From IMG/VR virus record IMGVR_UViG_3300045993_000425, positions 1 through 64,000 of that record: DNA of 64,000 bases. One strand, given 5' to 3'. Made by a program: the position numbers and the translations under genes. The stretch is from a virus. The notes under the pieces are model-generated. The model saw only the letters and a list, made by a program, of their open reading frames with translations, had not been told where the DNA came from and did no database searches. Below are positions 16,899 through 25,397 of this stretch, one piece after another (position 1 is the stretch's first letter; the number at the start of each line of letters is the position of its first letter).

Positions 16899-18107
16899 AT
16901 GGCATTCACCAAAGAGCAGCAGAAACTGATGTCCAGCCTTCTCGAGATGGAAGGTGCCGTCGTCCATGAGGATGGCGATGTCTTCTCGTCTGGGCTCGAG
17001 TCTCCCAGTCCTAGCTTCAACTACTGCTTCGACAACTCCTGGTGTCTACCCAATGGGTACACCCTTCTCCTGGGTGGTCAGCCCAAGGGTGGCAAGTCCC
17101 TCCTGGTGAGTGCCATGTTCGGGATGCTTCACCGCACCGACCCAGATGCGGTCGTCATGAAGTACAATACGGAAGGCCGAGAGAAGGCCCAGGTGACTCT
17201 GGCGCAGCTTGCTCTCTGGGGCATCGACCCAAACCGCTATCGAGCCTACGACACCAACCTGCCTGAGCACATCTTCGACGCTATCGAGCAGGTTGTCCCC
17301 AAGATGCTGGAATCCGGCATCAAGGTGCGAGCCATCGCTATCGACTCGATCAATGATATCGTTGGGCGGCGTGCCATGAACTCCGACACCGTCATGAAGC
17401 AGCAGCGTGGAGATGAGGCCTTGACCATTCAGGACGGCCTCAAGCGCATCAAGGGGCTTCTGCGTCGAAACGGCATCAGCCTCATTCTGACCTGTCAGGT
17501 GCGAGCGGAGCAGGACCCCAAGGAGCAGGAGCGTGGCGTCCAGTTCCGCATGGCGGTTCCCTGGTATGTCAAGCACACGGCTGAGTACTTCATGATGGTC
17601 GAGCGGCTCCGCACCAAGGCTGGTCGCACCACTCTTACCGGGCAGACCTTCCGAGACGAGACGGTTTCGGTGGACCTGACCGGCGAAAATCAGTCGGATG
17701 GTGACGAGCTGGGTCACAAGATCCGAGTGACGATGGTGGACAGCAGCCTCGGTCGCCCAGGTCGCAAAGGTGTCTTCACCCTCGACCATGACCGTGGCAT
17801 CATCAATACCCACGAGGAAGTCCTCCTTCTCGGCATGGGCTTCGGAGTCATCCAGGCTGGTGGCGGTGGCATCTACCGGCTAGTTCCTCACCAGGCTCTG
17901 GACACTCGCCTCAAGGGCTACCTGGACCGTAGTTGGAAGGGCAAGGACTCGTTCCTGAATGTCATCTCTGGCGACAAGGAGGTCTACCTCGGCATCCTGT
18001 CTACCTGCAAGGCTATCGACCTCGCACGCAAGAACGGGATCGTCTACGATGCCGATGGCAAGCAGGTAGCGATCCCCAAGCAGAGCCTGGCTGTCGCGGG
18101 GATGTAG
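16899..18107 (+). CDS. RecA/UvsX-like recombinase
   Basis: A 402-residue RecA-fold ATPase. Walker A is 'GQPKGGKS' at residues 60-67. Walker B is 'AIAIDSIND' near 145-153. 'LILTCQVRAEQ' follows as the L2/sensor strand. The C-terminal third has beta-rich and helical segments outside the ATPase core. It starts at the ATG with TAGGAG upstream. It is expected to form filaments on ssDNA and drive strand exchange and recombination-dependent replication. It is directly followed by the primase with no gap. A RadA/DnaB-like ATPase is the alternative, but size and context favour a recombinase. Confidence 0.85.
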   Translation: MAFTKEQQKLMSSLLEMEGAVVHEDGDVFSSGLESPSPSFNYCFDNSWCLPNGYTLLLGGQPKGGKSLLVSAMFGMLHRTDPDAVVMKYNTEGREKAQVTLAQLALWGIDPNRYRAYDTNLPEHIFDAIEQVVPKMLESGIKVRAIAIDSINDIVGRRAMNSDTVMKQQRGDEALTIQDGLKRIKGLLRRNGISLILTCQVRAEQDPKEQERGVQFRMAVPWYVKHTAEYFMMVERLRTKAGRTTLTGQTFRDETVSVDLTGENQSDGDELGHKIRVTMVDSSLGRPGRKGVFTLDHDRGIINTHEEVLLLGMGFGVIQAGGGGIYRLVPHQALDTRLKGYLDRSWKGKDSFLNVISGDKEVYLGILSTCKAIDLARKNGIVYDADGKQVAIPKQSLAVAGM

Positions 18108-19148
18108 TTGGCCTACTCGTCCGTCGACCCTGCCGCTCTCCATGAACTGGTAGAGCGGCACGGGTTCCAGAAGCAGAATAAGCGCAGCTGGTTGCTCGAG
18201 TGTCCTCGGTGCAGCCAGCTTAAGCTTTATGTAGAGAAGTCGACAGGGCGCTCTCGCTGCATGAAGTGCGGCCAGGACTTCTCTGGCAGGGCCGACAAGA
18301 TCTTGGCAGAGGTCTACGGTCTACCTCGCCAGGAGCTAGCCTCCATCCTGTACGATGGAGTCTCGGCTGGCTCCGACATCTCTGACAAGCTAGACTTTGC
18401 TGACCACTGGGACGAATACGAGACAGACGAGATCATCTCCGACATCATCGAGATCCCTCCTGCGATCGATTGGGGTCCAGATGCCCTTGAGCTAGACCAT
18501 AAAGCCGCGCGTGCCGGTCGTGAGTACCTAGCTAAAAGAGGCATCAGTGTCACTCTGGCCTCTGAGTACGGAATCCGGTATGACCCAAGCATCAGGAGGG
18601 TTCTATTTCCCGTCGTCGTTGAGGGACAGGTTCGGGGCTGGCAGGCTAGATCCATCGACCCGACTGAAGTCTTGGTTGGCGAGCGCATCGTCCGCATACC
18701 CAAGATCATCACGACCGGCCAAGTAGGTGGCAAGGCCGTCATGCATCAGGACCGCCTGGTGGGGGCTCGCAAGGCTATCATCGTGGAGGGACCTGTCGAT
18801 GCCATCAAGTGCGACCTGCTCTGGAGGCGAGATGGGGTGGCCGTCACGGCTACGATGGGCAAGAGCATCACCAGTGACCAGATCGATATCTACCGCAGGA
18901 GCAGCGTCAAAGACCTATACCTGGGTCTAGATGATGATGCAGCAGACAAGATCTCCCAGCTCGCCTCCCAGCTCGCTGACCGCTTCACTATTTATCGCCT
19001 TGAGGCCCCTGCCGGTCGGGAAGACCTCGGTGACGCAGAACTGGAGGAAGTTTGGCTTCAGTATCAGGCCACCTCCCCCCTCAGAGTAGGAAGCCCGATC
19101 CTGAGCCGATTCGCTGATCCTTTCGACTACGAACGACAGATCATCTAG
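18108..19148 (+). CDS. DNA primase, DnaG-like zinc ribbon plus TOPRIM
   Basis: A 346-residue protein starting at TTG immediately after the recombinase stop, with GGGG seven bases upstream; no other start exists before the zinc ribbon. Zinc ligands are C32, C35, C51 and C54 ('CPRC', 'CMKC'). TOPRIM motifs are 'IIVEGPVDA' near 226 (catalytic Glu) and 'GLDDDAADK' near 275 (Asp pair). It lacks the C-terminal helicase-binding domain of cellular DnaG. It makes primers at the phage fork, probably with the helicase at 20342. The stop overlaps the convergent gene's stop by four bases (CTAG). Confidence 0.9.
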   Translation: MAYSSVDPAALHELVERHGFQKQNKRSWLLECPRCSQLKLYVEKSTGRSRCMKCGQDFSGRADKILAEVYGLPRQELASILYDGVSAGSDISDKLDFADHWDEYETDEIISDIIEIPPAIDWGPDALELDHKAARAGREYLAKRGISVTLASEYGIRYDPSIRRVLFPVVVEGQVRGWQARSIDPTEVLVGERIVRIPKIITTGQVGGKAVMHQDRLVGARKAIIVEGPVDAIKCDLLWRRDGVAVTATMGKSITSDQIDIYRRSSVKDLYLGLDDDAADKISQLASQLADRFTIYRLEAPAGREDLGDAELEEVWLQYQATSPLRVGSPILSRFADPFDYERQII

Positions 19149-20161
19149 CGCCGCTTGCCTCGAAAGGACAGCCGCTTCTTCTCTTGGGCTGCGGCTTCAG
19201 TCCATGCCTCATCGGCGCACCGGCACGTCTCGCACTTCTGGCAGTGCTCCTTCATCCTGCGCTTGGCCTCATCTTGCGCCTCCTTCGGATGAGAGGTTCC
19301 GTTGATGACACCAGACATCACCTCAACCCATTGATGGTGGGTCATAGAGGACAGAAGCCCCTCCTGCTTCTCGATCTGCTCCACCCTTCTGGAGTTCCTG
19401 TTCTTCTCCTGCGCCACAGCCTCTGCATCGGCAAGCTGGACAGGTGCATGGGCAGGAGGTGTGTAGTTCGGCTCCACCCAGCTATTGCCAGAGGAGATCT
19501 CGGCCCCGCAGACGGGCTTCCCGATGGTTGCGGACAACTCAATACCCTGAGACTCAAAGGAGATATTCCGCAGATATCTTCTAGTGACCGATGCCCAGCG
19601 GGCGAACTCTTGCCTCAAGAAAAGGGTCAGGTTTCCTCCTGACTTGTGGGCGTCCTCGAGGTCGCGATGCCGATTCAGATAGATGGTCAAGTAGACCAGA
19701 GCGATGGACTTCATGTCTCCCTCATCGGAGGAGATCTCGTCCAGGATGTGCCGGTAGCGGTAAGCTGCTCGCCTAGCCTCCCTATTGATGATGGCCATCT
19801 GCTTCTGGATGAGCCAAGCAGGAGGATTGGGAGTCCTCTCAAAAGGAGTGAGCCGCATCGAGGTGGCCTCGTAGTCAGCCACCCTCGCTCGCACAGTGCC
19901 GGTTCCATTGCGGAAACCGTTGGGGCGACCAAACCCCAGCTTCTCGGTCAGCTTCCACATCTCAGAGATAACCTGCTCCACATCCTTGGAGTTAAGCTTC
20001 TTCTCATCCAGCCTGAGGCATCCATCCCTTCCCTTGCCTCCGACCTGAACGAGCTTGTCTTCCACTACTAGAGAGTTAGGAGTGGGTCCGACCTGAACCC
20101 TTAGGCCCCAGCTTTCAGCCCAGCTGTAGGCTACAGTAGTCGCCTTGTAGTCCTGTTCCAC
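19145..20161 (-). CDS. Protein with sigma-factor-like helical core and C-terminal Cys cluster (candidate transcription regulator)
   Basis: A 338-residue protein. The start is GTG at 20161, preceded by AAGGAGG at ideal spacing; longer in-frame starts lack this. The central segment (about 125-205) contains 'REARRAAYRYRHI', 'IALVYLTIYLNRHRD' and 'FLRQEFARWASVTRRYL'. This order of basic helix, hydrophobic helix and aromatic/basic helix resembles sigma-70 region 2. The C-terminus has a charged coiled coil and 'HCQKCETCRC', a likely metal site. It is alone on the - strand with its own promoter, as expected of a regulatory gene. A late sigma factor is a hypothesis only; no clear region 4 was seen. 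Confidence 0.55.
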   Translation of the reverse strand: MEQDYKATTVAYSWAESWGLRVQVGPTPNSLVVEDKLVQVGGKGRDGCLRLDEKKLNSKDVEQVISEMWKLTEKLGFGRPNGFRNGTGTVRARVADYEATSMRLTPFERTPNPPAWLIQKQMAIINREARRAAYRYRHILDEISSDEGDMKSIALVYLTIYLNRHRDLEDAHKSGGNLTLFLRQEFARWASVTRRYLRNISFESQGIELSATIGKPVCGAEISSGNSWVEPNYTPPAHAPVQLADAEAVAQEKNRNSRRVEQIEKQEGLLSSMTHHQWVEVMSGVINGTSHPKEAQDEAKRRMKEHCQKCETCRCADEAWTEAAAQEKKRLSFRGKRR

Positions 20162-20219
20162 TCGCCCTCCTTTGGTACTGGTTGTCCCGCTCATCACTTT
20201 TCCATCTGCTGACTCACCA

Positions 20220-20248
20220 ATACTAGCTACTCCCTGCTCACCTGTCCA
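20220..20248 (-). promoter_or_regulatory. Sigma-70-like promoter for the candidate regulator
   Basis: On the - strand: -35 TGGACA (20248-20243), 17-base spacer, -10 TAGTAT (20225-20220), five of six and four of six matches to consensus. Transcription should start near 20213, giving a leader of about 52 bases with AAGGAGG before the GTG. The element CTGATAGTTTT lies three bases upstream of the -35. Confidence 0.72.
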
Positions 20249-20251
20249 GCG

Positions 20252-20262
20252 AAAACTATCAG
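20252..20262 (-). promoter_or_regulatory. CTGATAGTTTT element abutting a -35 box
   Basis: An 11-base sequence located three bases upstream of the -35 of the regulator promoter. The identical 11-mer sits two bases upstream of the -35 of the promoter at 49757, on the other strand. It may be an activator or repressor site, or an UP-like element. Confidence 0.5.
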
Positions 20263-20341
20263 ACCAAGCTTAAAATCCTTCCACTCTCGCCGGTCGTTCA
20301 GGTTGCGTTAGAGATCGATCGCACCTCTAGCCAGGAGCCGT

Positions 20342-21829
20342 ATGACAGAGCCACTCTCCGAGAAGATCTCCCTACCGTTCGTGAAAAAGAAGCAGTCGGC
20401 GGCCCTTGGTCACATGCTGCGAGACGACCTTTTCTTCAATCAATGCCGCATCATCGTGCAGCCTGACTGGTTCGGAGATCCTCGGACATCTAAGGTCTGG
20501 CGAGCCGCCATCCAGTTCCATTCCGAACTGGGTCGAAAGCCGACGAAGGTCGAACTCAAGGCCTATCGCGAACTTATCAGGATGGAGACAACTGAAAAGC
20601 ACGAACTCCAGAACTGGGTAGACACCGTCTGGCTCCAGGCGGATGAAATCGGGCTTGACATCATCCGACCAGACCTGACGACTTGGTATCATAGTCGCCT
20701 CTACAAGGAAGGGTATGAAAAGTCTAAGCATAAGTACGACAACGAGCAGTTCCAAGAAGCCTTCGCGATTATGCGCGAGTCGGTTCAGGCGATCGGGAGG
20801 AGCAGCTTTGAGTCAGATGAGGCCGTCACATTCGATGAGGGCAAGTTCCTTTCTCAGGCAGCCCAAAGCTACCAGACAGGGCTGACAACCGGCTTTGACC
20901 TCCTCGACGCCTCAATGAGCCACGACGGGACTCCTCTGGGGCCTCTCTACAAGGGTGATACAACTGTCCTTTTGGCCCCCAGCAACATCGGCAAGACCTC
21001 GACCATGATCACGATCTCGGTCGCCAACATTCTGAAGAAAAAGCACGTTTTGTTCATGACGCACGAGGGTCGGTGTGATGACATCAGGGAGAAGATGCTC
21101 TGCTCTGCTCTGAACGTGGACAAATCCACCCTCTTCAGGATGTACGACGACCTAGACAAAGGTCGTACCCTAATCCAGACAATGTCCAAGTTCCTCGACC
21201 GCTACCTGACCTATATCCCTTACAACAGGGGCGGAATGCAGGTGGAAGAGGTCATCAACGTCATCAAGACGAGGAATGAACAGCTAAAGACTCGGTATGG
21301 ACATGGATTCGACCTAATCGTGGATGACTACCCCGCCAAGCTCTCCACAGAGAGGGCGAAGGGAGGGGCCCTAGCCAAGCGTAATCTGGATGCTATCATC
21401 TATGATTATTTCGTCCAGACTGCCCTTGAACTCAATACCCACTGCCTGGTCGCCATTCAGACCAACCGGCAGGGCAGTCGCGACCACAAAGAAGGCGAAC
21501 GTCTCCTCACGATGGAAGATGTCTCAGAATCCTGGGATGTTATGACGATTGCCACGAACGTCATCACCTTGAACCGTGACGCTCAGGCTAGAGCCAATCG
21601 CCGGATGACCTTCTATGTCGCCAAGTCCAGGTCGAACGATACTGGACGAGCCGTCGTCGCCCGCACCAACTTCCCTGCCTGTCGCACTCATGGCACCAAG
21701 CTGGGTGGCACATGGTATCGAGGCGAGGACACCCTATCAAACCAGATCGACTCCTTCCTTCAGGCACGGGAAGGGCAAGAGATCACTGCAGAAGACATCC
21801 GCAAGGCCTCCACCGAATCTGAGGACTAA
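20342..21829 (+). CDS. Replicative DNA helicase, DnaB-like
   Basis: A 495-residue protein. The N-terminal helical domain (about 1-165) is followed by a RecA-fold core: Walker A 'APSNIGKTST' near 212, 'LFMTHEGRCDDIREKML' (motif 1a region), Walker B 'FDLIVDDY' near 322, and 'CLVAIQTNRQG' near 365, as in DnaB motif 3. Hexameric 5'-3' helicases of this family unwind the fork and pair with the primase. AGGAG lies five bases before the ATG. About 180 bases upstream are non-coding; they hold the divergent promoter described separately, but no convincing promoter for this gene. Confidence 0.88.
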   Translation: MTEPLSEKISLPFVKKKQSAALGHMLRDDLFFNQCRIIVQPDWFGDPRTSKVWRAAIQFHSELGRKPTKVELKAYRELIRMETTEKHELQNWVDTVWLQADEIGLDIIRPDLTTWYHSRLYKEGYEKSKHKYDNEQFQEAFAIMRESVQAIGRSSFESDEAVTFDEGKFLSQAAQSYQTGLTTGFDLLDASMSHDGTPLGPLYKGDTTVLLAPSNIGKTSTMITISVANILKKKHVLFMTHEGRCDDIREKMLCSALNVDKSTLFRMYDDLDKGRTLIQTMSKFLDRYLTYIPYNRGGMQVEEVINVIKTRNEQLKTRYGHGFDLIVDDYPAKLSTERAKGGALAKRNLDAIIYDYFVQTALELNTHCLVAIQTNRQGSRDHKEGERLLTMEDVSESWDVMTIATNVITLNRDAQARANRRMTFYVAKSRSNDTGRAVVARTNFPACRTHGTKLGGTWYRGEDTLSNQIDSFLQAREGQEITAEDIRKASTESED

Positions 21830-21835
21830 AACATC

Positions 21836-22375
21836 ATGGCAAAGCGACCACGAGAAAAAAGCGAACCCACTACTCTGGTCGTCCCCATCTTCGGTGAGGT
21901 GACGACAGAGCACGTCCAATCGATACACCAGGCGGTCCTCGAGGCCCAGAAGGGAGATTCCCAGCTCAGGGTGTCTATCTGCTCCGTAGGGGGCTCAGTA
22001 GCTGCTGGCGTAGGCATCTATGACCTCCTGCGCTCCTGCGGGAGTCCTGTCAGGACTGAGGTCTGGGGCGAGTGCCTATCTATTGCAGTCCTCATCCTGA
22101 TGGCTGGTGACGTTCGAGCAGCGAGCCGCAACTCCCAGCTCATGCTGCATGATTCTGCTGCGGAGGTCAGCGGCTCCTGCGACACCAATGACGTGAAAAC
22201 CCTGTACCACCGCTTGAAGTCGATTGACCAAGAGTACGACGCCTTGGTTTCCAAGCGGAGCAAGACCCCCATCGAGCAGGTACGCAAGTGGTCGGAGGCT
22301 GAAACCTACTTCTCGGCCTCAGAGGCTCTCAAGTATGGCTTGATCGATGAGATCATCGACGAGTCGGCTCGATGA
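21836..22375 (+). CDS. clpP: ClpP-like serine protease
   Basis: A 179-residue protein with the ClpP fold pattern: 'VSICSVGGSVAAGVGIYDLL' (the oxyanion-loop region), catalytic Ser82 in 'GECLSIAV', 'LMAGDVRAASRNSQLMLHD' with catalytic His105, and the late 'YFSASEALKYGLIDEII'. The usual catalytic Asp before 'FxSAxEA' is replaced by Glu156. It has no signal peptide. Phage ClpP-like proteases may mature structural proteins or alter host proteolysis. Here it lies in the replication operon, six bases after the helicase. No ClpX-like ATPase is present in the window, so it may borrow a host ATPase. Confidence 0.87.
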   Translation: MAKRPREKSEPTTLVVPIFGEVTTEHVQSIHQAVLEAQKGDSQLRVSICSVGGSVAAGVGIYDLLRSCGSPVRTEVWGECLSIAVLILMAGDVRAASRNSQLMLHDSAAEVSGSCDTNDVKTLYHRLKSIDQEYDALVSKRSKTPIEQVRKWSEAETYFSASEALKYGLIDEIIDESAR

Positions 22376-22641
22376 AACGAACCATCATCGAGGCTCCACT
22401 AGGACAGGACAGATTCAGAAGCGTCGTTCGTCTAGAGGGTGATGCCTGTGAACCGGACGGTTCCTCTGGTTTCCTTGGGTTGGGAACGTTCCTTCTGACA
22501 CTCATTGAATCGCCAGGAGTAATTCGCCACGCGACAGATTGCCCTGAAGAAATCTCCATCAAGCACAATGGAACAGGCTGGGTTTTGGAGTCGATCAGCT
22601 ACACCGCAAGGAGCCAGAATGAGAATCGTCCAGCATCGTAA
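22372..22641 (+). CDS. Small protein of unknown function, coupled to clpP
   Basis: An 89-residue protein whose ATG overlaps the clpP stop (ATGA). It is beta-rich, with an alternating pattern and a Gly/Phe-rich centre ('SSGFLGLGTFLLT'). It overlaps the next gene by 23 bases. No family recognised. Overlap coupling at both ends supports that it is real. Confidence 0.55.
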   Translation: MKRTIIEAPLGQDRFRSVVRLEGDACEPDGSSGFLGLGTFLLTLIESPGVIRHATDCPEEISIKHNGTGWVLESISYTARSQNENRPAS

Positions 22642-22915
22642 GTCCCGAAGCGAAAAGGGCAGCAAGAGAGAACTAGCCGAACTTCGCCGCCAGAACAGGC
22701 AATTGCTGGAGAGAAGTAAGAGGCTAGCCGAGCAAGTAGAGGAGAAGCCCAAGAGCAAAAAGCCCACTCCTCGGACACTCAAGATCGCTGACGAACCAAA
22801 ACCTCTCCCAGCCTGCCCTTGCGGAAGCAATGATGTACGCAGCCTGGTCCTGGGCAACCACGGCACCTGGAAGGTCTGTGCTGACTGCAAAGCTAGGTCT
22901 AAGCAGGCAGCGTAG
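22619..22915 (+). CDS. Small basic coiled-coil protein with C-terminal zinc ribbon
   Basis: A 98-residue protein. The ATG at 22619 has AAGGAG eight bases upstream. The N-terminal half is a basic coiled coil ('LAELRRQNRQLLERSKRLAE'). The C-terminus has 'CPCGSNDV' and 'CADCK', a four-cysteine ribbon. It probably binds nucleic acid or a partner protein. No family recognised. Confidence 0.65.
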   Translation: MRIVQHRKSRSEKGSKRELAELRRQNRQLLERSKRLAEQVEEKPKSKKPTPRTLKIADEPKPLPACPCGSNDVRSLVLGNHGTWKVCADCKARSKQAA

Positions 22916-22950
22916 CAGGGTTCTGCTAGATGGTGGCAGGAGGAAGTACT

Positions 22951-23193
22951 GTGAAAGAACCCAACCGTAACAAGACAGCCAAGAAGAACCGTCAGACCTC
23001 TGCCTCCACCCGCAAGGAGGAGTACGACAAGCTGACACCAGCTCAGAAGGTCGCCAAGCTCATCCCTGGCGGCTCGAGCAAGCAGCGAGCTCGCCTCGCC
23101 AAGATCGACCCGAATTGGGCCGAGGCTCTCAAGAGCGAGACGGAGGTCGAAGCGGCCCCCAAGGCGAAAAAGAAGAAGCCCTCGGCAAAGTAG
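22951..23193 (+). CDS. Small Lys-rich protein of unknown function
   Basis: An 80-residue protein. The GTG at 22951 is chosen because GGAGG lies seven bases upstream; an ATG seven codons earlier has no ribosome site. It has a basic N-terminus, a short helical centre ('LTPAQKVAKLIPGGSSKQRA') and a Lys/Pro tail ('PKAKKKKPSAK'). It may bind DNA by charge. No family recognised. Confidence 0.55.
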   Translation: MKEPNRNKTAKKNRQTSASTRKEEYDKLTPAQKVAKLIPGGSSKQRARLAKIDPNWAEALKSETEVEAAPKAKKKKPSAK

Positions 23194-23202
23194 GGGATTC
23201 CC

Positions 23203-24054
23203 ATGCTCGTCCTGGCCGACTGGTCGAATATTGCCAACATCTGCTGGCACCCAGCAGCTAGTGCCTTTCAGGAAGGCCAGGACGAGTTGGATGTGCATCT
23301 CAAGGACTGCCTAGTTTGTAGGGAGCCCGGCTCCACCTGTCGGAACAAGCCAGACCCGATCCCGGTGGAGCAGCTGTACTTCGACAACCTTGGGCTCAAG
23401 CTGGGTGGTCTTGCCAATGTTCTTGGTCTGGGAGCAAACCTTTGGACGTTCTGCCTGGACGGGGTCGCTGAAGAGAAGTTCAAGGCCTACCCAGCCTATA
23501 AGGGCAACAGGGACAAGGGTAGGTTCGACCCCAGACCACTTGGTGAGAGCATCCTGAGAGAGAAGTTGGCTCCCAAGGCTCGCTGGGTCAGAAGCCCCAA
23601 GCATGAAGCCGACGACACCATCGCCACTCTGGCTACTGAAGCTTCTGAGGCTGCACAGGCTTTCGTTGTCCTGTCGAGCGACAAGGACCTCTGGGTACTT
23701 TTGTCCCTACCAGGCTGTCGAGTCTACAGCCCCTCTCACAGGTCTTGGGTGGATTCGGACATGATTGCCAAGGCATTCGATGGGCTCAAGGACCCAAGGT
23801 CGATCACCCTCCACAAGACTCTCTGGGGTGACGCAGGGGACAACATCCCAAATGCCTGCCCCAGGATGCAACGTCAGATGCTTCCCATCATCAAGGCGAG
23901 CGACGGAACCCTGACAGATATGCTTGGAAAGACAGACGTGTTTGACCTATCAGCTAGGTGCATCGAGCTGCTGAATCAGAACATGAGGCAATTGGTCATC
24001 AACTGGCGGCTGGTCAATCTCAAAACCGATGTACCTCTGGAGTGGAACCCATGA
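23203..24054 (+). CDS. 5'-3' exonuclease / flap nuclease (T4 RNase H-like)
   Basis: A 283-residue FEN-family nuclease. Acidic metal-binding motifs appear in order: 'LADWSNIA' (first Asp), 'LDGVAEEKFKAYPAYKGNR' (the Asp and basic cluster), 'HEADDTIATLA', 'VLSSDKDLWVLL', and 'GDAGDNIPNACP' (the helix-hairpin-helix entrance). An insertion near residues 30-50 carries three cysteines ('CLVCREPGSTC'), unusual for the family. It removes RNA primers or 5' flaps on the lagging strand. It overlaps the kinase gene by four bases (ATGA). Confidence 0.88.
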   Translation: MLVLADWSNIANICWHPAASAFQEGQDELDVHLKDCLVCREPGSTCRNKPDPIPVEQLYFDNLGLKLGGLANVLGLGANLWTFCLDGVAEEKFKAYPAYKGNRDKGRFDPRPLGESILREKLAPKARWVRSPKHEADDTIATLATEASEAAQAFVVLSSDKDLWVLLSLPGCRVYSPSHRSWVDSDMIAKAFDGLKDPRSITLHKTLWGDAGDNIPNACPRMQRQMLPIIKASDGTLTDMLGKTDVFDLSARCIELLNQNMRQLVINWRLVNLKTDVPLEWNP

Positions 24055-24827
24055 TTGTGGCAGTCTCGGCACACGCAGGTGACGGCAAGGATACGATGGC
24101 AGATCGCCTAGTCCAGGCGCATGGCTTCACCAAACTGGCCCTGGCCGACGAGATGAAGAGGTTCTGCCGGGAGGTCTTTGACTTCACTCCCAGCCAGCTA
24201 TGGGGCTCCTCAGACAACCGGAATGCCATCGATGACAGGTATGGTGACGATGTCCGATGGGGAGTCGCCCTCTTCCGCATCGTGACAAATAGTCCCTTCT
24301 TCTGTCGGGCTCTTTTTGCTGATGACCGCTTTGAGGAGGCGAGGTGGAAGCTGGTTAAGTGGATTCATGACCTGCACGATGCCTATGGTCCACTCAACGG
24401 AACCTCGAGGCTGTCCCCCAGAATCGTCCTGCAACTACTCGGGACTGAGTTCGGTCGCGGTATCGACCCCCAGGTCTGGATTCGGCGTGCCGTAGACGAC
24501 GCTCTGATGATTCACTCAGGGGAGGTGTCCTACACCTCAACAAAAGGGCGATTTCCGAATGAGACAGCAGACCTTGGTCCTGGGCTTGTCGTCATCTCTG
24601 ATGTCCGCTTCCTGAATGAAGTACGGGAGATCAGGAAGGCTGGCGGTATCGTAGTAAGGCTGAATCGCCCCTCCAACCCTAAGCGAGTTGGGGTTGCTGG
24701 ACATCAGTCTGAAGTCGCACTGGATAACTGTTCGCCTAGCGAGTTCGATATCAACCTCTTGGTTGCAGAGGGACTCGACAAGTTCTATGAGCAGATCGAC
24801 CAGCTTGTGGCTTCCTGGTCTACTTGA
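24051..24827 (+). CDS. Deoxynucleoside monophosphate kinase (T4 gp1-like)
   Basis: A 258-residue P-loop kinase. 'SAHAGDGKDT' near residues 6-15 is the Walker A. 'KLALADEMKRFCREVF' and 'LQLLGTEFGRGIDPQVWIRR' match the phage dNMP kinase family. 'GLVVISDVRFLNEV' near 180-193 is the Walker B/lid strand. It phosphorylates dNMPs to dNDPs, completing the nucleotide branch with nrdJ and dut. It starts at the ATG overlapping the nuclease stop and ends by overlapping the convergent endolysin stop, so there is no room for a terminator. Confidence 0.85.
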   Translation: MIVAVSAHAGDGKDTMADRLVQAHGFTKLALADEMKRFCREVFDFTPSQLWGSSDNRNAIDDRYGDDVRWGVALFRIVTNSPFFCRALFADDRFEEARWKLVKWIHDLHDAYGPLNGTSRLSPRIVLQLLGTEFGRGIDPQVWIRRAVDDALMIHSGEVSYTSTKGRFPNETADLGPGLVVISDVRFLNEVREIRKAGGIVVRLNRPSNPKRVGVAGHQSEVALDNCSPSEFDINLLVAEGLDKFYEQIDQLVASWST

Positions 24828-25353
24828 CAGGCCAACCTGCCCTCTTGAGCCATCCAGCCAAGAACTTCCTCATGTCTGGCTTGTGCTCCACTAGGCGGAT
24901 GTAGAAGCCAGCCTGAGTGTCGCAGATGGCCTTTAGAGCGACGTTTGGGTCAACCTGACCCAGAGCCTCAAAGCTCTTCGGACCCATCGCTCCGTCAGCC
25001 TGGACGGCCTTCCCGAGGCTCTGTAGAGCTCGCTGGACATTCAGGTGGCTCTGGTGCGGTCCCATGTTGACCGTCATGTCGAAGATCTTGCCAGCCAGAC
25101 GTTGGTCTTGGATCTGCTCATAGCCGTACCGGTCCCAGAAGTACTTGCGGTAGATTTCAGCTGCCTGGTCATGGGTAAGTTGGCGGATGTCGTCGGCGGT
25201 AGGCTTGCCGTCACCATCCAGGTCGATGCCCTCTTGCTGGAGGAATCGCAGGCTGATGCCCATGTTGGTGATGCCACCTGGGTCGTTCTTTACATCGCAG
25301 AGCCCACCCTCATGGTGGAGCAGGTCGGGGAGTGCTAGGTCGAAGGATGCCAT
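24820..25353 (-). CDS. Endolysin, N-acetylmuramidase (glycoside hydrolase 108 type)
   Basis: A 177-residue protein. 'HHEGGLCDVKNDPGG' near residues 13-27 carries the catalytic Glu15 and the conserved DPGG of GH108 muramidases. The C-terminal half ('ALQSLGKAVQADGAMGPKS') matches the peptidoglycan-binding segment often fused to it. It cleaves cell-wall glycan for lysis. No signal peptide is present, so a holin is needed; none was recognised next to it. It is last in the tail operon, with CGGAG before the ATG. Confidence 0.9.
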   Translation of the reverse strand: MASFDLALPDLLHHEGGLCDVKNDPGGITNMGISLRFLQQEGIDLDGDGKPTADDIRQLTHDQAAEIYRKYFWDRYGYEQIQDQRLAGKIFDMTVNMGPHQSHLNVQRALQSLGKAVQADGAMGPKSFEALGQVDPNVALKAICDTQAGFYIRLVEHKPDMRKFLAGWLKRAGWPVK

Positions 25354-25397
25354 ATGGACTCCGAGAGTGACTTAGATACAAACTCAGCAGCGGCTGG

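Noticed and set aside
17046-17813. 255-residue - strand frame opposite the recombinase
   Set aside because: The recombinase frame carries Walker motifs. The antisense frame has no motif or start signal.
19145-19148. Possible terminator between the convergent primase and regulator genes
   Set aside because: The two stop codons overlap and no hairpin with a T-tract exists around them.
22432-23298. 288-residue - strand frame across four small + strand genes
   Set aside because: The + strand genes are linked by overlaps and good ribosome sites. The antisense frame is Leu/Gly/Arg-rich with no recognisable domain.
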